A stretch of 43,765 bases of DNA from Rikenellaceae bacterium. GTDB taxonomy: Bacteria > Bacteroidota > Bacteroidia > Bacteroidales > Rikenellaceae. Under the pieces are notes generated by a model. That model did no database searches and had not been told where the DNA came from. It worked only from the letters and a program-made list of their open reading frames with translations. Numbering within the stretch: position 1 is the first letter of the stretch; every line of letters begins with the position of its first letter. The stretch covers positions 1 through 43,765 of the forward strand of contig JAJQEF010000008.1 in assembly GCA_021201795.1 (NCBI GenBank), in the 5' to 3' direction. A program made the translations under genes and the position numbers. This document shows positions 36,505-43,765 of this stretch, piece by piece.

Positions 36505-37021
36505 AAATTATAAGTTCGACACCCTATTTCTTGACAGGGACGGCGTTATTAACGTTCACCGTCCTGATGATTATGTGAAGAATTGGAACGAATTCATTTT
36601 CGAAGCCAATGTACCGGAAGCCATAAAAATTATCAGCGGATATTTCAAACGCATAATAATCGTTACCAACCAGCGCGGCGTGGGCAAAGGAATCATGTCA
36701 GAAGAAGAGCTGAGGAACATCCATGATAAAATGTGTGAGATAATAATTTCTCACGGTGGAAAAATCGACGCAGTATATTACTGCACGGATAAGGATGAGA
36801 ACTCTCCGGACAGAAAACCCAACACAGGCATGGGATTACAGGCAAGAAAGGATTTCCCGGATATAGATTTTTCCCGGTCGTATATGGTCGGGGACAGTCC
36901 GTCCGATATGGAATTCGGACGCAGACTCGGAATGAACACTGTATGGATAAAAAAAGATCCGGGCATTGACTCGCTGATGGATTTTGCAGAAATGATAATA
37001 AATAATCACCTCCTGCCGTAA
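36497..37021 (+). CDS. gmhB: Heptose-1,7-bisphosphate 7-phosphatase (HAD)
   Basis: 174 residues. The HAD-IIIA motif I is FLDRDGVIN (nucleophile Asp, second Asp two residues on). Motif II Thr/Ser is in IIIVTNQRGVGKG, and motif IV is in YMVGDSPSDMEFG. It removes the C7 phosphate of heptose-1,7-bisphosphate, completing the sugar-phosphate needed by the nucleotidyltransferase. The typical Cys/His zinc loop is reduced: only DAVYYCTDKDE is seen, without the usual CxH/CxC set. Its 3' end overlaps the convergent glutaminase by 16 bases. Confidence 0.88.
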   Translation: MSENYKFDTLFLDRDGVINVHRPDDYVKNWNEFIFEANVPEAIKIISGYFKRIIIVTNQRGVGKGIMSEEELRNIHDKMCEIIISHGGKIDAVYYCTDKDENSPDRKPNTGMGLQARKDFPDIDFSRSYMVGDSPSDMEFGRRLGMNTVWIKKDPGIDSLMDFAEMIINNHLLP

Positions 37022-37953
37022 ACATTCACACCTAACTTATCAACTATATACATTATTGCGGCTTGACCCTTAACTGAATTTCCGGACTCATCGAGACCGG
37101 GAGAGAATACAGCAATACCGAAATCTCCCGGCATAACGGCAAGAATACCACCTCCGACTCCTGTTTTAGCAGGAATCCCCGTATTATACATCCAGTTTCC
37201 GGTGTGCTCGTAGAACCCTACCGTAGCCATAAGCGAGACTATTTTCGAAGTATAATTGTAGGGAAAAACTTTTTCTCCGGTAACGGGATTAATTCCACAA
37301 TTTGCTATGGTTCCTGCACAAATTGACAGTTGTTCGGTTGTAATTCCGATCGAACATTGGCGGGTATAAAGGTCGAGTGAAAGATCCGGGTCATCATATA
37401 TCCTGTCATAATTCTTCAGAAGCCACGTGATCGATCTGTTATTAAAATTCGTTTCGGATTCGGATATATAAAGTTCATCTATGACATCAACGGAACTTCC
37501 ACACATTTTCTCTATAAATTCTTTTATCGCGTTCCATTTTCCGGAATTATTGCCAATGGGTTTTACCATACTGCACGCTGAGATCGCTCCGGAGTTTACA
37601 AGTGGGGTGGAAGGATGATTTTTTTCCAGCAGCATGGCAAATATGGAGTTAAACGGCAGGCCCGTAGCATCGGCACCGATATTCTCCAATAATTTACCCG
37701 GTCCGTATTGATTCATAACCAATATGGCCGTGGGTACTTTAGATACCGATTCTATCCCGAATAAATACCGGGTATCTCCCTTTTGAATTATCGAACCATC
37801 CGGAAGACAAACCGCGATACCGAATAATCCGGAAGGAACATTTTTGAGATACGGGATATAGTCGGCATTCCTACCATCTTTTATTTTTCCTCAAACGTCA
37901 TATGCTTCCCTGACAACTTCCTCTATTATTTCCCTATCGAACTTCATTGTCAT
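37006..37953 (-). pseudogene. glsA: Glutaminase A, interrupted by one in-frame TGA
   Basis: The full frame from the ATG at 37953 (or 37947) gives about 315 codons: FDREIIEEVVREAYDV-stop-GKIKDGRNADYIPYL, then VPSGLFGIAVCLPDGS, IESVSKVPTAILVMNQYG (SxxK catalytic Ser-Lys), NSGAISACSM, YTRQCSIGITTEQLS and the GVGGGILAVMPGDFGIAVFSPGLDESGNS ending in pieces. This is glutaminase A, which releases ammonia from glutamine. The only lesion is TGA at 37891-37893, where one substitution (CGA or GGA) would restore the reading. Its start overlaps the end of gadC, the known pairing of acid resistance. A shortened product from a later start would lack the conserved N-terminal part. Confidence 0.85.
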
Positions 37954-39412
37954 TTGTTTTTTCCCAATGAAACGGTTGAAAAGAATCCTCCTCGCCATTG
38001 TTTTTCCATGAAGGTTTCCTCAACGCGTATATAACAAAAGGGGCTATTATAACCAGCAGCGCACCACCGATAAGTACCGAGAACCACACCACATCGCTTC
38101 CCGTAGTAATCTGAGAGGGAGGAATAAAACTTAGGGACAATGTATGCACGGAAGAACATATTCCAAGCAGACCTATGAACCACAATAAACCATTTCTTTT
38201 CCCTATCCGGAAAGGACGTTCCGCATCCGGCATCCTATACCTCAATACAATAACAGAAGTGAACATAAGTATGTAAATTATCAGATAAAGTATAACGGAG
38301 AGCTGTGAGAGTATCTGATAAAAGGATTGTACGGAAGGCATAACGACAAACAATAGACATAAAACAGTAACTATTGCTTCCTGCACGAAAAGTATATTTT
38401 TCTGAACACCGATAGAATTCGTCCGCTGGAAAAATTTAGGAAGATAACCTGCTTTGCCTACGGTAAAAATACCTTTCGACGGACCCGCAACCCAGGTAAG
38501 CACCCCGGCAAGAACTCCGAATGACAGAGCCACTGCAATTATAGAGGATGCCCACCCTATGCGCAGATAATTAAAGTAATTCTCAAAACCAACGAGCAGG
38601 CTTTGTGTAAGATTGATTTCTGAAGCAGGGATCACGAGCCCAAGAGCGAATGTTCCGAATATCAGTATACATACTGTTATCAGCGCACCTATAAAAATAG
38701 CCCTCGGATAATTCTTTTTAGGATTATCGATTTCAGTGACATGAACGCCCATAACTTCCATTCCGGAATAATACAGGAATATTCCCGATGCAAGAACCAG
38801 ATTATCAAAACGGCTAAGGTCAGGTATGAATCCTCTACTCATATCAATATGATTTTGACCTCCGGTAGCCAGATATATTATTCCCAATATAATCAATACC
38901 GAAGCAGGAACGATAGTTCCGACAATTCCTCCTATTTTAGAGATTTTTCCTACCCAACCCAGTCCTTTAAGAGAAATAAATGTAGCCAGCCAATAGATTA
39001 CCAGAACCACTCCAAGGGTAAAAATCTTATTAGAAGCTAGCTGTATATCATGTGCCGTATTTAGTCCGACGAACGCAAGCGACACAGCACCTAAGGTCAA
39101 TACGGTCGGATACCAGATAGTACTTTCCAGCCATTGCAGCCATATCGCAAGAAATCCCGTCCTGCCACCAAGAGCCTCTCCGACCCAACGGAACATACCT
39201 CCTTCTTTATCGCTGAACATCGCCGCAAGTTCCGCAGCCACCATCGCAGTAGGTATAAGAAATACCACAGCAGCAAAAAGATAATAAAAGGCCGAAGATA
39301 AACCATAGACCGCTTCGGAATGCAATCCACGAAGACTGACTACGGCAGTTACGTTCATGATTATCAAAGTCAGAACGCTCAGCTTAAATCCCGTATTAAC
39401 TTTTTTGTTCAT
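37934..39412 (-). CDS. gadC: Glutamate:gamma-aminobutyrate antiporter (GadC-like APC permease)
   Basis: About 492 residues with about 12 membrane helices of the APC fold: FKLSVLTLIIMNVTAVVSLRG, AAELAAMFSDKEGGMFRWVGEALG, IWLQWLESTIWYPT, YYSGMEVMGVHVTEIDNPKKNYPRA, VLAGVLTWVAGPSKGIF. The ATG at 39412 is preferred over the TTG one codon earlier. GadC exchanges extracellular glutamate (or glutamine in the glutaminase system) for GABA or glutamate, consuming protons. Adjacency to glutaminase supports the glutamine-dependent acid response, and a decarboxylase gene is not in the window. A soluble C-terminal tail (PSWKNNGEEDSF...) corresponds to the pH-gating plug. Intact. Confidence 0.85.
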   Translation of the reverse strand: MNKKVNTGFKLSVLTLIIMNVTAVVSLRGLHSEAVYGLSSAFYYLFAAVVFLIPTAMVAAELAAMFSDKEGGMFRWVGEALGGRTGFLAIWLQWLESTIWYPTVLTLGAVSLAFVGLNTAHDIQLASNKIFTLGVVLVIYWLATFISLKGLGWVGKISKIGGIVGTIVPASVLIILGIIYLATGGQNHIDMSRGFIPDLSRFDNLVLASGIFLYYSGMEVMGVHVTEIDNPKKNYPRAIFIGALITVCILIFGTFALGLVIPASEINLTQSLLVGFENYFNYLRIGWASSIIAVALSFGVLAGVLTWVAGPSKGIFTVGKAGYLPKFFQRTNSIGVQKNILFVQEAIVTVLCLLFVVMPSVQSFYQILSQLSVILYLIIYILMFTSVIVLRYRMPDAERPFRIGKRNGLLWFIGLLGICSSVHTLSLSFIPPSQITTGSDVVWFSVLIGGALLVIIAPFVIYALRKPSWKNNGEEDSFQPFHWEKTNDNEVR

Positions 39413-39435
39413 CAATCAAAACTTTAATACGGGAT
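39388..39435 (-). repeat. 12-bp inverted repeat around the gadC start codon
   Basis: ATCCCGTATTAA (39388-39399) and TTAATACGGGAT (39424-39435) are exactly complementary. The 24-base loop contains the gadC ATG and the likely ribosome-binding region, so the leader RNA can form a hairpin with the initiation site in the loop. Confidence 0.75.
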
Positions 39436-39468
39436 CAATGCAAATATTTTACCGTTATTAGTCGGGAA

Positions 39469-42400
39469 TCAAGGTGTTGTGATATTTAAAAAACCGGTTC
39501 CTTTTTGAGGAGCAATATTATTCTGCCAATCATGTAATTCAAAATACTTTTGATGAATAGTTCCCTCAAAATAATTACCGTTAAGCCTCAATCTTTTTAT
39601 ATGAGTTAAATCCGGAACAGTTCCAGTAAAAACATTATTACTGATATCTAATTCCGTAAGTTTTTCATAAAAATCCGCGTCCTTAGGCAATTCGCCGGTA
39701 AATTGGTTATTATCCAATTTTAGTGTTATAAAATTCTTGTTATTGGATATCTTATCAAAAATATTTCCTTCAAACTTATTATTGGATAATGCCAGTACAG
39801 TAATATTAGTTTTATTACGGAAGGCTTCCGGCAACTCTCCGGTAAAATCGTTATGTCCAAGCCAGATAACATTCAATGAATCAAGGCTCCCTAACTCTTC
39901 CGGTATTTCCCCGCCCAACATATTTTCCCACACCGAGAAATATTTTAACTTTTTTAATTTGGATATTTCCGAACTAATCTGCCCTGTTAATTGATTCTTA
40001 GCCAGAACTAATTCTTCGAGATTTACAAGATCGTAAATTTTATCAGGTATTTCTCCGGTAAAATTATTGTCATGCAGGTTGAGCAGTTTCAATTTTGTGA
40101 GATTAAAAATATTTTCTGGAATTTCTCCGCTGAAAATATTCACCGATAAATTAAGATATTCTAATTCAGAAGATTTGGAAAATTTATTGGAGAGATCCCC
40201 GCTAAACAAATTTTTTGATAAATTCAATCGTTTTAAAGGCGCCCATATTCCCGGAATTTCACCTGTAAACCTGTTATTGTTTAAATAAAGTTCTTCCATA
40301 TGAAATATTCCTATTTCCCCGATTATGCCTCCGCTAAATTCATTATTAGCCAGATTCAATATCTTTAACTGAAGGTTATACATTGACACCGGCAACTCTC
40401 CGGTAAATTTATTATTTCCAAGATAAAGCTTCCTTAGATTGTGTAAATTGCCTATATTTTCAGGGATACCACCTTCCAATTTATTACGCATTAAAGATAG
40501 TTCTTCAATAGAAGTGAGGTTGCATATAATTTCGGGAATTTCACCTGTAAAATTATTTGTCGACAGATATAAATATTTAATATTCTCCAGTTTACCAATT
40601 TCTTCCGGAACTTCTCCTGAAAATTTATTCATACTAAAATTTACACTCTCCAGATTTTTAAGGTTGCCAATACCATCTATTGTTCCAGTAAAATCGTTAT
40701 TGTAAAGATTGAGAACCTTTAAATTTTCCAAACCCCATAAAGATTCAGGCAATTCTCCGCTTAATTTATTATTTCCCAGATACAAGTGTGTAAGTGATTT
40801 TAATTTCCCGATACCTTCAGGGATCGTTCCCGTAATACCATTACCCTCGAAAGATAATTCCTCCAATTTTTCCAATTCACATATACTTTCAGGGATTTCA
40901 CCGGACAAATCATTGCCGGTAATATATAAGTACCTTAACCATTTTAGTTTTCCTATTTCTTCAGGTAATGAACCTGTAAAATTATTCATACTAAAATTTA
41001 CATACATAAGATTCTTTAAATTTTTCATTCCATCCAATGTACCTGAGAAGGAATTATTCTTTAAATAAAAACTATACAGTGATTCCATGGTCCATAAAGA
41101 TTCCGGGATAGGACCTTCAAAATTGTTGTCGCAGATAAGCAAAGTATGCAGATGTTTAAAGTCTCCGATATTTTTCGGCAATTCTCCGCTCAGATTATTG
41201 GTATTCAGATTCAGATAAGCAATTTTATTTTGACCGATTTTATCCGGGAATTGTCCCGAGAAATTATTATTTTCCAAGTCCGCATACTCCAAATTAAGAT
41301 TAGCGAGAGGTACGGATAAGGTTCCTAAGAAATTATTATTCTGTAAATTCAACTTTTTAAGTACGGTTAATTTGACGAAACTTTCCGGCAGTTGACCGCT
41401 TAAGTTATTATTCGATAGATCGATCTCGATTAAATTACTCAGATTGCCTATATTAACAGGCAATGAACCGGACAAATTATTATTAGCCATTTTCAGATAA
41501 AGCAAATGACTCATATTGGATATCGATGACGGTAGATTTCCTGAAAAATCATTATTGTCTGCGAATAGCCACTGCAATTCAGTTAAATTACCAATATTCT
41601 CAGGAAGATGTCCGCTGAATTGATTATTGTCCAACTGTAATCGTTCCAATAAGGTTAATCGCGTTATTTGTGACGGGAGTTCCCCGTAAAAGTCATTATT
41701 CGATAAATTCAGAACAGTGAGTTTTGTCAAATCTCCTATGCTCGCGGGAATTTCCGAAGTAAAGTTATTATTAGGAATATCCAGTTTTTCCAGTTTCTTC
41801 AGGCTACCGATATTTTTAGGTAGGCTACCTGATACTTTTGTATTCTGAATGGTAATCTGCCGCAGATTTTTACAGTTTAGAATTTCTTCCGGTATTGTTC
41901 CCCGTGTATCACCTGTAATGTAAAGTATTTCAAGATCCTTAAGGTTTTTTATTTTATCCGAGATAAAAAATTTAGTACGGAATAACCGAAGGTCTTTTAA
42001 TTTTTTCATTTCATATACTGCATCGAAATTTACAGTACAATTACTTAGATATAATTTTTCAAGATTTTTAAATTTGTCTACATCTAGTTTAGGAATATTC
42101 GATCCGGCCATAATGATTCCGGTGAGACCTTTTATTTCAGAGATTTTATTTAATTCTTCACTGGTGATGTCTCCGTTAATTCCAATTTTCAGATTATCGA
42201 AATTAATACCTGTCAGATATTGGAAATCTCCCTTCGAATATTCGTAATTATTGATTTCTATTTTTTTTACATTACTCAATATCTGGTAACTGTTTTTATT
42301 TATTTTAAAATGCCCAAAATAAATTTTATCCAATTTATCCAGGTTTAGAACTTCGGACGACAAAGTCCCGTCCATTTTCAGTGGAAAACTTAATTCGATT

Positions 42401-42729
42401 ATATTAAAATCTTTATCGATCAAACACCCCCACATCATTGCTTTATGCACTATAGTCGTATCGGTTCGATCAGGAACCAAATATTTTTTCTGTTTTTTCC
42501 CGTATTCTTTAATATCATCTTCCGACATGTTCCATTTCCTGATCTCTAAATTGTTCGCTACGAATATGTATCTCTTCCATCCTTCCCCGTAGGCCTCGGT
42601 AAAGATTTTATCAAGAATTTCTTCGGTTTGCTGTCGTTTGATTTCCGTTTTATTCCCAGATTCTCCCGAGCGCCCTGCCGTCAGTAAAATCACCGATAAT
42701 ACCAACAATAATAATATACATTTTTTCAT
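39469..42729 (-). CDS. Secreted plant-type leucine-rich-repeat protein
   Basis: 1086 residues. A signal peptide (LLLLVLSVILLTAG) is followed by a non-repeat N-terminal domain (about 25-200, WKRYIFVANNLEIRKWNMSEDD, HKAMMWGCLIDKDFNIIEL). Then come about 35 LRRs of 22-24 residues up to about 1060, with the consensus LxxLxxLxLxxNxLSGxIPxxIGxL, for example LDLSNNNLSGQLPESFV and LYLGNNKLSGELPESLW. This is the plant-specific/receptor-kinase LRR type. A lipobox Cys is absent and no sorting domain is visible at the end (KGTGFLNITTP). It is probably a surface or secreted binding protein, but the ligand is unknown. It follows its paralogue by 7 bases. The G+C is visibly lower than in the fimbrial region. 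Confidence 0.78.
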   Translation of the reverse strand: MKKCILLLLVLSVILLTAGRSGESGNKTEIKRQQTEEILDKIFTEAYGEGWKRYIFVANNLEIRKWNMSEDDIKEYGKKQKKYLVPDRTDTTIVHKAMMWGCLIDKDFNIIELSFPLKMDGTLSSEVLNLDKLDKIYFGHFKINKNSYQILSNVKKIEINNYEYSKGDFQYLTGINFDNLKIGINGDITSEELNKISEIKGLTGIIMAGSNIPKLDVDKFKNLEKLYLSNCTVNFDAVYEMKKLKDLRLFRTKFFISDKIKNLKDLEILYITGDTRGTIPEEILNCKNLRQITIQNTKVSGSLPKNIGSLKKLEKLDIPNNNFTSEIPASIGDLTKLTVLNLSNNDFYGELPSQITRLTLLERLQLDNNQFSGHLPENIGNLTELQWLFADNNDFSGNLPSSISNMSHLLYLKMANNNLSGSLPVNIGNLSNLIEIDLSNNNLSGQLPESFVKLTVLKKLNLQNNNFLGTLSVPLANLNLEYADLENNNFSGQFPDKIGQNKIAYLNLNTNNLSGELPKNIGDFKHLHTLLICDNNFEGPIPESLWTMESLYSFYLKNNSFSGTLDGMKNLKNLMYVNFSMNNFTGSLPEEIGKLKWLRYLYITGNDLSGEIPESICELEKLEELSFEGNGITGTIPEGIGKLKSLTHLYLGNNKLSGELPESLWGLENLKVLNLYNNDFTGTIDGIGNLKNLESVNFSMNKFSGEVPEEIGKLENIKYLYLSTNNFTGEIPEIICNLTSIEELSLMRNKLEGGIPENIGNLHNLRKLYLGNNKFTGELPVSMYNLQLKILNLANNEFSGGIIGEIGIFHMEELYLNNNRFTGEIPGIWAPLKRLNLSKNLFSGDLSNKFSKSSELEYLNLSVNIFSGEIPENIFNLTKLKLLNLHDNNFTGEIPDKIYDLVNLEELVLAKNQLTGQISSEISKLKKLKYFSVWENMLGGEIPEELGSLDSLNVIWLGHNDFTGELPEAFRNKTNITVLALSNNKFEGNIFDKISNNKNFITLKLDNNQFTGELPKDADFYEKLTELDISNNVFTGTVPDLTHIKRLRLNGNYFEGTIHQKYFELHDWQNNIAPQKGTGFLNITTP

Positions 42730-42736
42730 AGGGTAT

Positions 42737-43765
42737 TTATTTAATGAAATTTTCGATACTATCGAGTTCTTCCGGATAAGACTCCACGAAATTGTTACCG
42801 TATATATCCAGGAATTTTAAACTATCCAAATATCCCGGCACTGCACCTGAAAAGTGATTACCCGATAAATTTAATTTTCTCAGAGATTCCGAAAAATATA
42901 GAAACCCAAGAATTTCCCCGGAGAAATTGTTATTACTTATATCAATTTCAGTGATAACATTCCGGGTTTCTTTTTTTCTGCTCAGATCATATTCCGTTTC
43001 AAATTTATATTCATATCCATCCTCCTTAACATATAGACCCCGGTCCGGCATTTTATCGAATATGGTACCGGTGAAGTTATTATTCGACAAATTCAATTTT
43101 TTAAGACTGTATAAATACCTGAAAGTTTCAGGTATTGCTCCTGACAGGTAATTATTTGAGATATCCAAATGCTGAATCCAATTAAAATTACCTATTTCCG
43201 TAGGAATCCTACCAGAGAGATTATTATCGGATAAAAGCAAATAGCAGAGGTTGGTTTGACAGATCGACTCTGGAATGGAACCGCTGAAATTATTTTTACT
43301 GAGATTCAACCGCACTAATTTTTTAAGGTTCCCTATATCCTGCGGCAGTTCTCCTGATAAATTATTATTCTCAATATCCAGATTCATAAGTCGTTCTAAC
43401 TTTACTATTTCATCCGGAATATTTCCTGATAACTTATTATTTTTCAGATCAAGATTATTCAGTTTTTTTAACTTACCTATACTACTCGGAATTCCTCCTT
43501 TTAGACTATTATCCGACAAACGGAGATATTTTAAATTTTCCATTTCCCCAATATTCTTAGGTAAAGTACCTCTTAAAAATGAATCAGCTATAATTATAAT
43601 TGCTAAAGAAGTACATTTTGAAATTTCTTCCGGTAAATAATTGGTTTCACATTTATAAATATTTAATTCTTGTAGATTTTTCAGATTCCCTATTCCAGAC
43701 GAAAATGTAAACTTTATATTATATCCTTCTAATTTTTCCAGATTTTTTAGCTGCCATATATTATC
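42737..43765 (-). CDS. Plant-type LRR protein, 5' end beyond the window
   Basis: An open frame through the window edge; at least 342 residues of a protein whose N-terminus lies outside. The repeats begin at the edge (IWQLKNLEKLEGYNIKF) and include IGNLKNLQELNIYKC, LKNNKLSGNIPDEIVKLER, LNLSKNNFSGSIPESIC, LDISNNYLSGAIPETF and LKKLNLSNNNFTGTI. A 30-residue non-repeat insert with charged residues (PDRGLYVKEDGYEYKFETEY) sits between two late repeats. It ends GNNFVESYPEELDSIENFIK. Same repeat type as the downstream gene, so the pair arose by duplication and is co-transcribed (7-base gap). Function unknown. Confidence 0.75.
   Translation of the reverse strand, partial: DNIWQLKNLEKLEGYNIKFTFSSGIGNLKNLQELNIYKCETNYLPEEISKCTSLAIIIIADSFLRGTLPKNIGEMENLKYLRLSDNSLKGGIPSSIGKLKKLNNLDLKNNKLSGNIPDEIVKLERLMNLDIENNNLSGELPQDIGNLKKLVRLNLSKNNFSGSIPESICQTNLCYLLLSDNNLSGRIPTEIGNFNWIQHLDISNNYLSGAIPETFRYLYSLKKLNLSNNNFTGTIFDKMPDRGLYVKEDGYEYKFETEYDLSRKKETRNVITEIDISNNNFSGEILGFLYFSESLRKLNLSGNHFSGAVPGYLDSLKFLDIYGNNFVESYPEELDSIENFIK

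Noticed and set aside
7068-37893. Recoding of TAG or TGA as a sense codon
   Set aside because: All three stop codons occur as in-frame interruptions, and stop codons also end normal genes here, so no single reassignment explains them.
39737-43640. Plus-strand frames opposite the LRR genes
   Set aside because: They mirror the repeat structure in the other strand, have no start context, and are shorter than the continuous LRR frames.
1-43765. tRNA, rRNA, CRISPR arrays, integrase or insertion sequences
   Set aside because: I found no T-loop-like GGTTCGAATC cores with flanking stems, no spaced short repeats and no integrase or transposase proteins.

Overview
This window is chromosomal DNA of a Bacteroidales bacterium. 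The evidence is a complete Mfa/Fim-type fimbrial operon (FimB/Mfa2, Mfa1-family fimbrillin, DUF3868 and DUF3575 proteins, FISUMP-domain tip lipoproteins), many lipoproteins with Bacteroidota-style signal peptides, TAnnTTTG promoter elements, a short HMA-AraC regulator, a GadC/glutaminase pair and a GDP-heptose operon. I cannot name the genus. There are no rRNA, tRNA or CRISPR loci and no recognisable transposase.

Layout. 1-994: decayed remnants on the minus strand (tail of an O-antigen-ligase/TPR protein joined to a flavodoxin fragment). 995-11950 (minus): fimbrial operon, transcribed DUF3575 - DUF3868 - fimbrillin - FimB/Mfa2 - two large tandem FISUMP lipoproteins, with a perfect 18-bp hairpin between the fimbrillin and Mfa2 genes. 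12401-14380 (plus): two overlapping paralogous HTH regulators divergent from the fimbrial operon. 14279-17908 (minus): a surface lipoprotein with a Gly-rich linker and a JAMM/RadC-like metalloprotease signature, followed by small secreted paralogues. 18131-21126 (minus): HMA-AraC regulator, CE4 deacetylase and a broken GH28 polygalacturonase. 21321-24016 (plus): His-rich small membrane protein and TonB-dependent receptor. 24118-25645 (minus): esterase and PhnA-like zinc-ribbon protein. 25752-30627 (plus): GH13 alpha-glucosidase, DUF4377 lipoprotein, CaCA antiporter and two L,D-transpeptidases. 30628-33590 (minus): AsmA/DUF748-like protein, a 46-aa membrane protein and an AI-2E-family permease. 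33815-37021 (plus): GlsB/YeaQ protein, then the four-gene operon hddA-gmhA-hddC-gmhB for GDP-D-glycero-alpha-D-manno-heptose. 37006-39412 (minus): gadC-glsA acid-resistance pair. 39469-43765 (minus): two secreted proteins made of plant-type leucine-rich repeats, the upstream one running off the window.

The dominant oddity is damage. At least twelve genes carry a single-base deficit, most of them in homopolymers, and three genes carry in-frame stops at positions where a paralogue or the family has a sense codon. Restoring one base repairs almost every frame. This is either systematic homopolymer undercalling in the assembly, slippage or phase variation at mononucleotide runs, or real gene decay. 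The nonsense codons (TAG, TGA, TAA, TGA) are not explained by homopolymer error. Genes are described below in their repaired form, with each lesion stated. I used type CDS where one small indel is the only lesion, and pseudogene where there are several lesions or a stop substitution.

The best candidate for an undescribed system is the lipoprotein-JAMM gene with its array of small secreted YxSLSTF paralogues at 14.3-17.9 kb. The tandem regulator pair facing the fimbrial operon is also worth attention.
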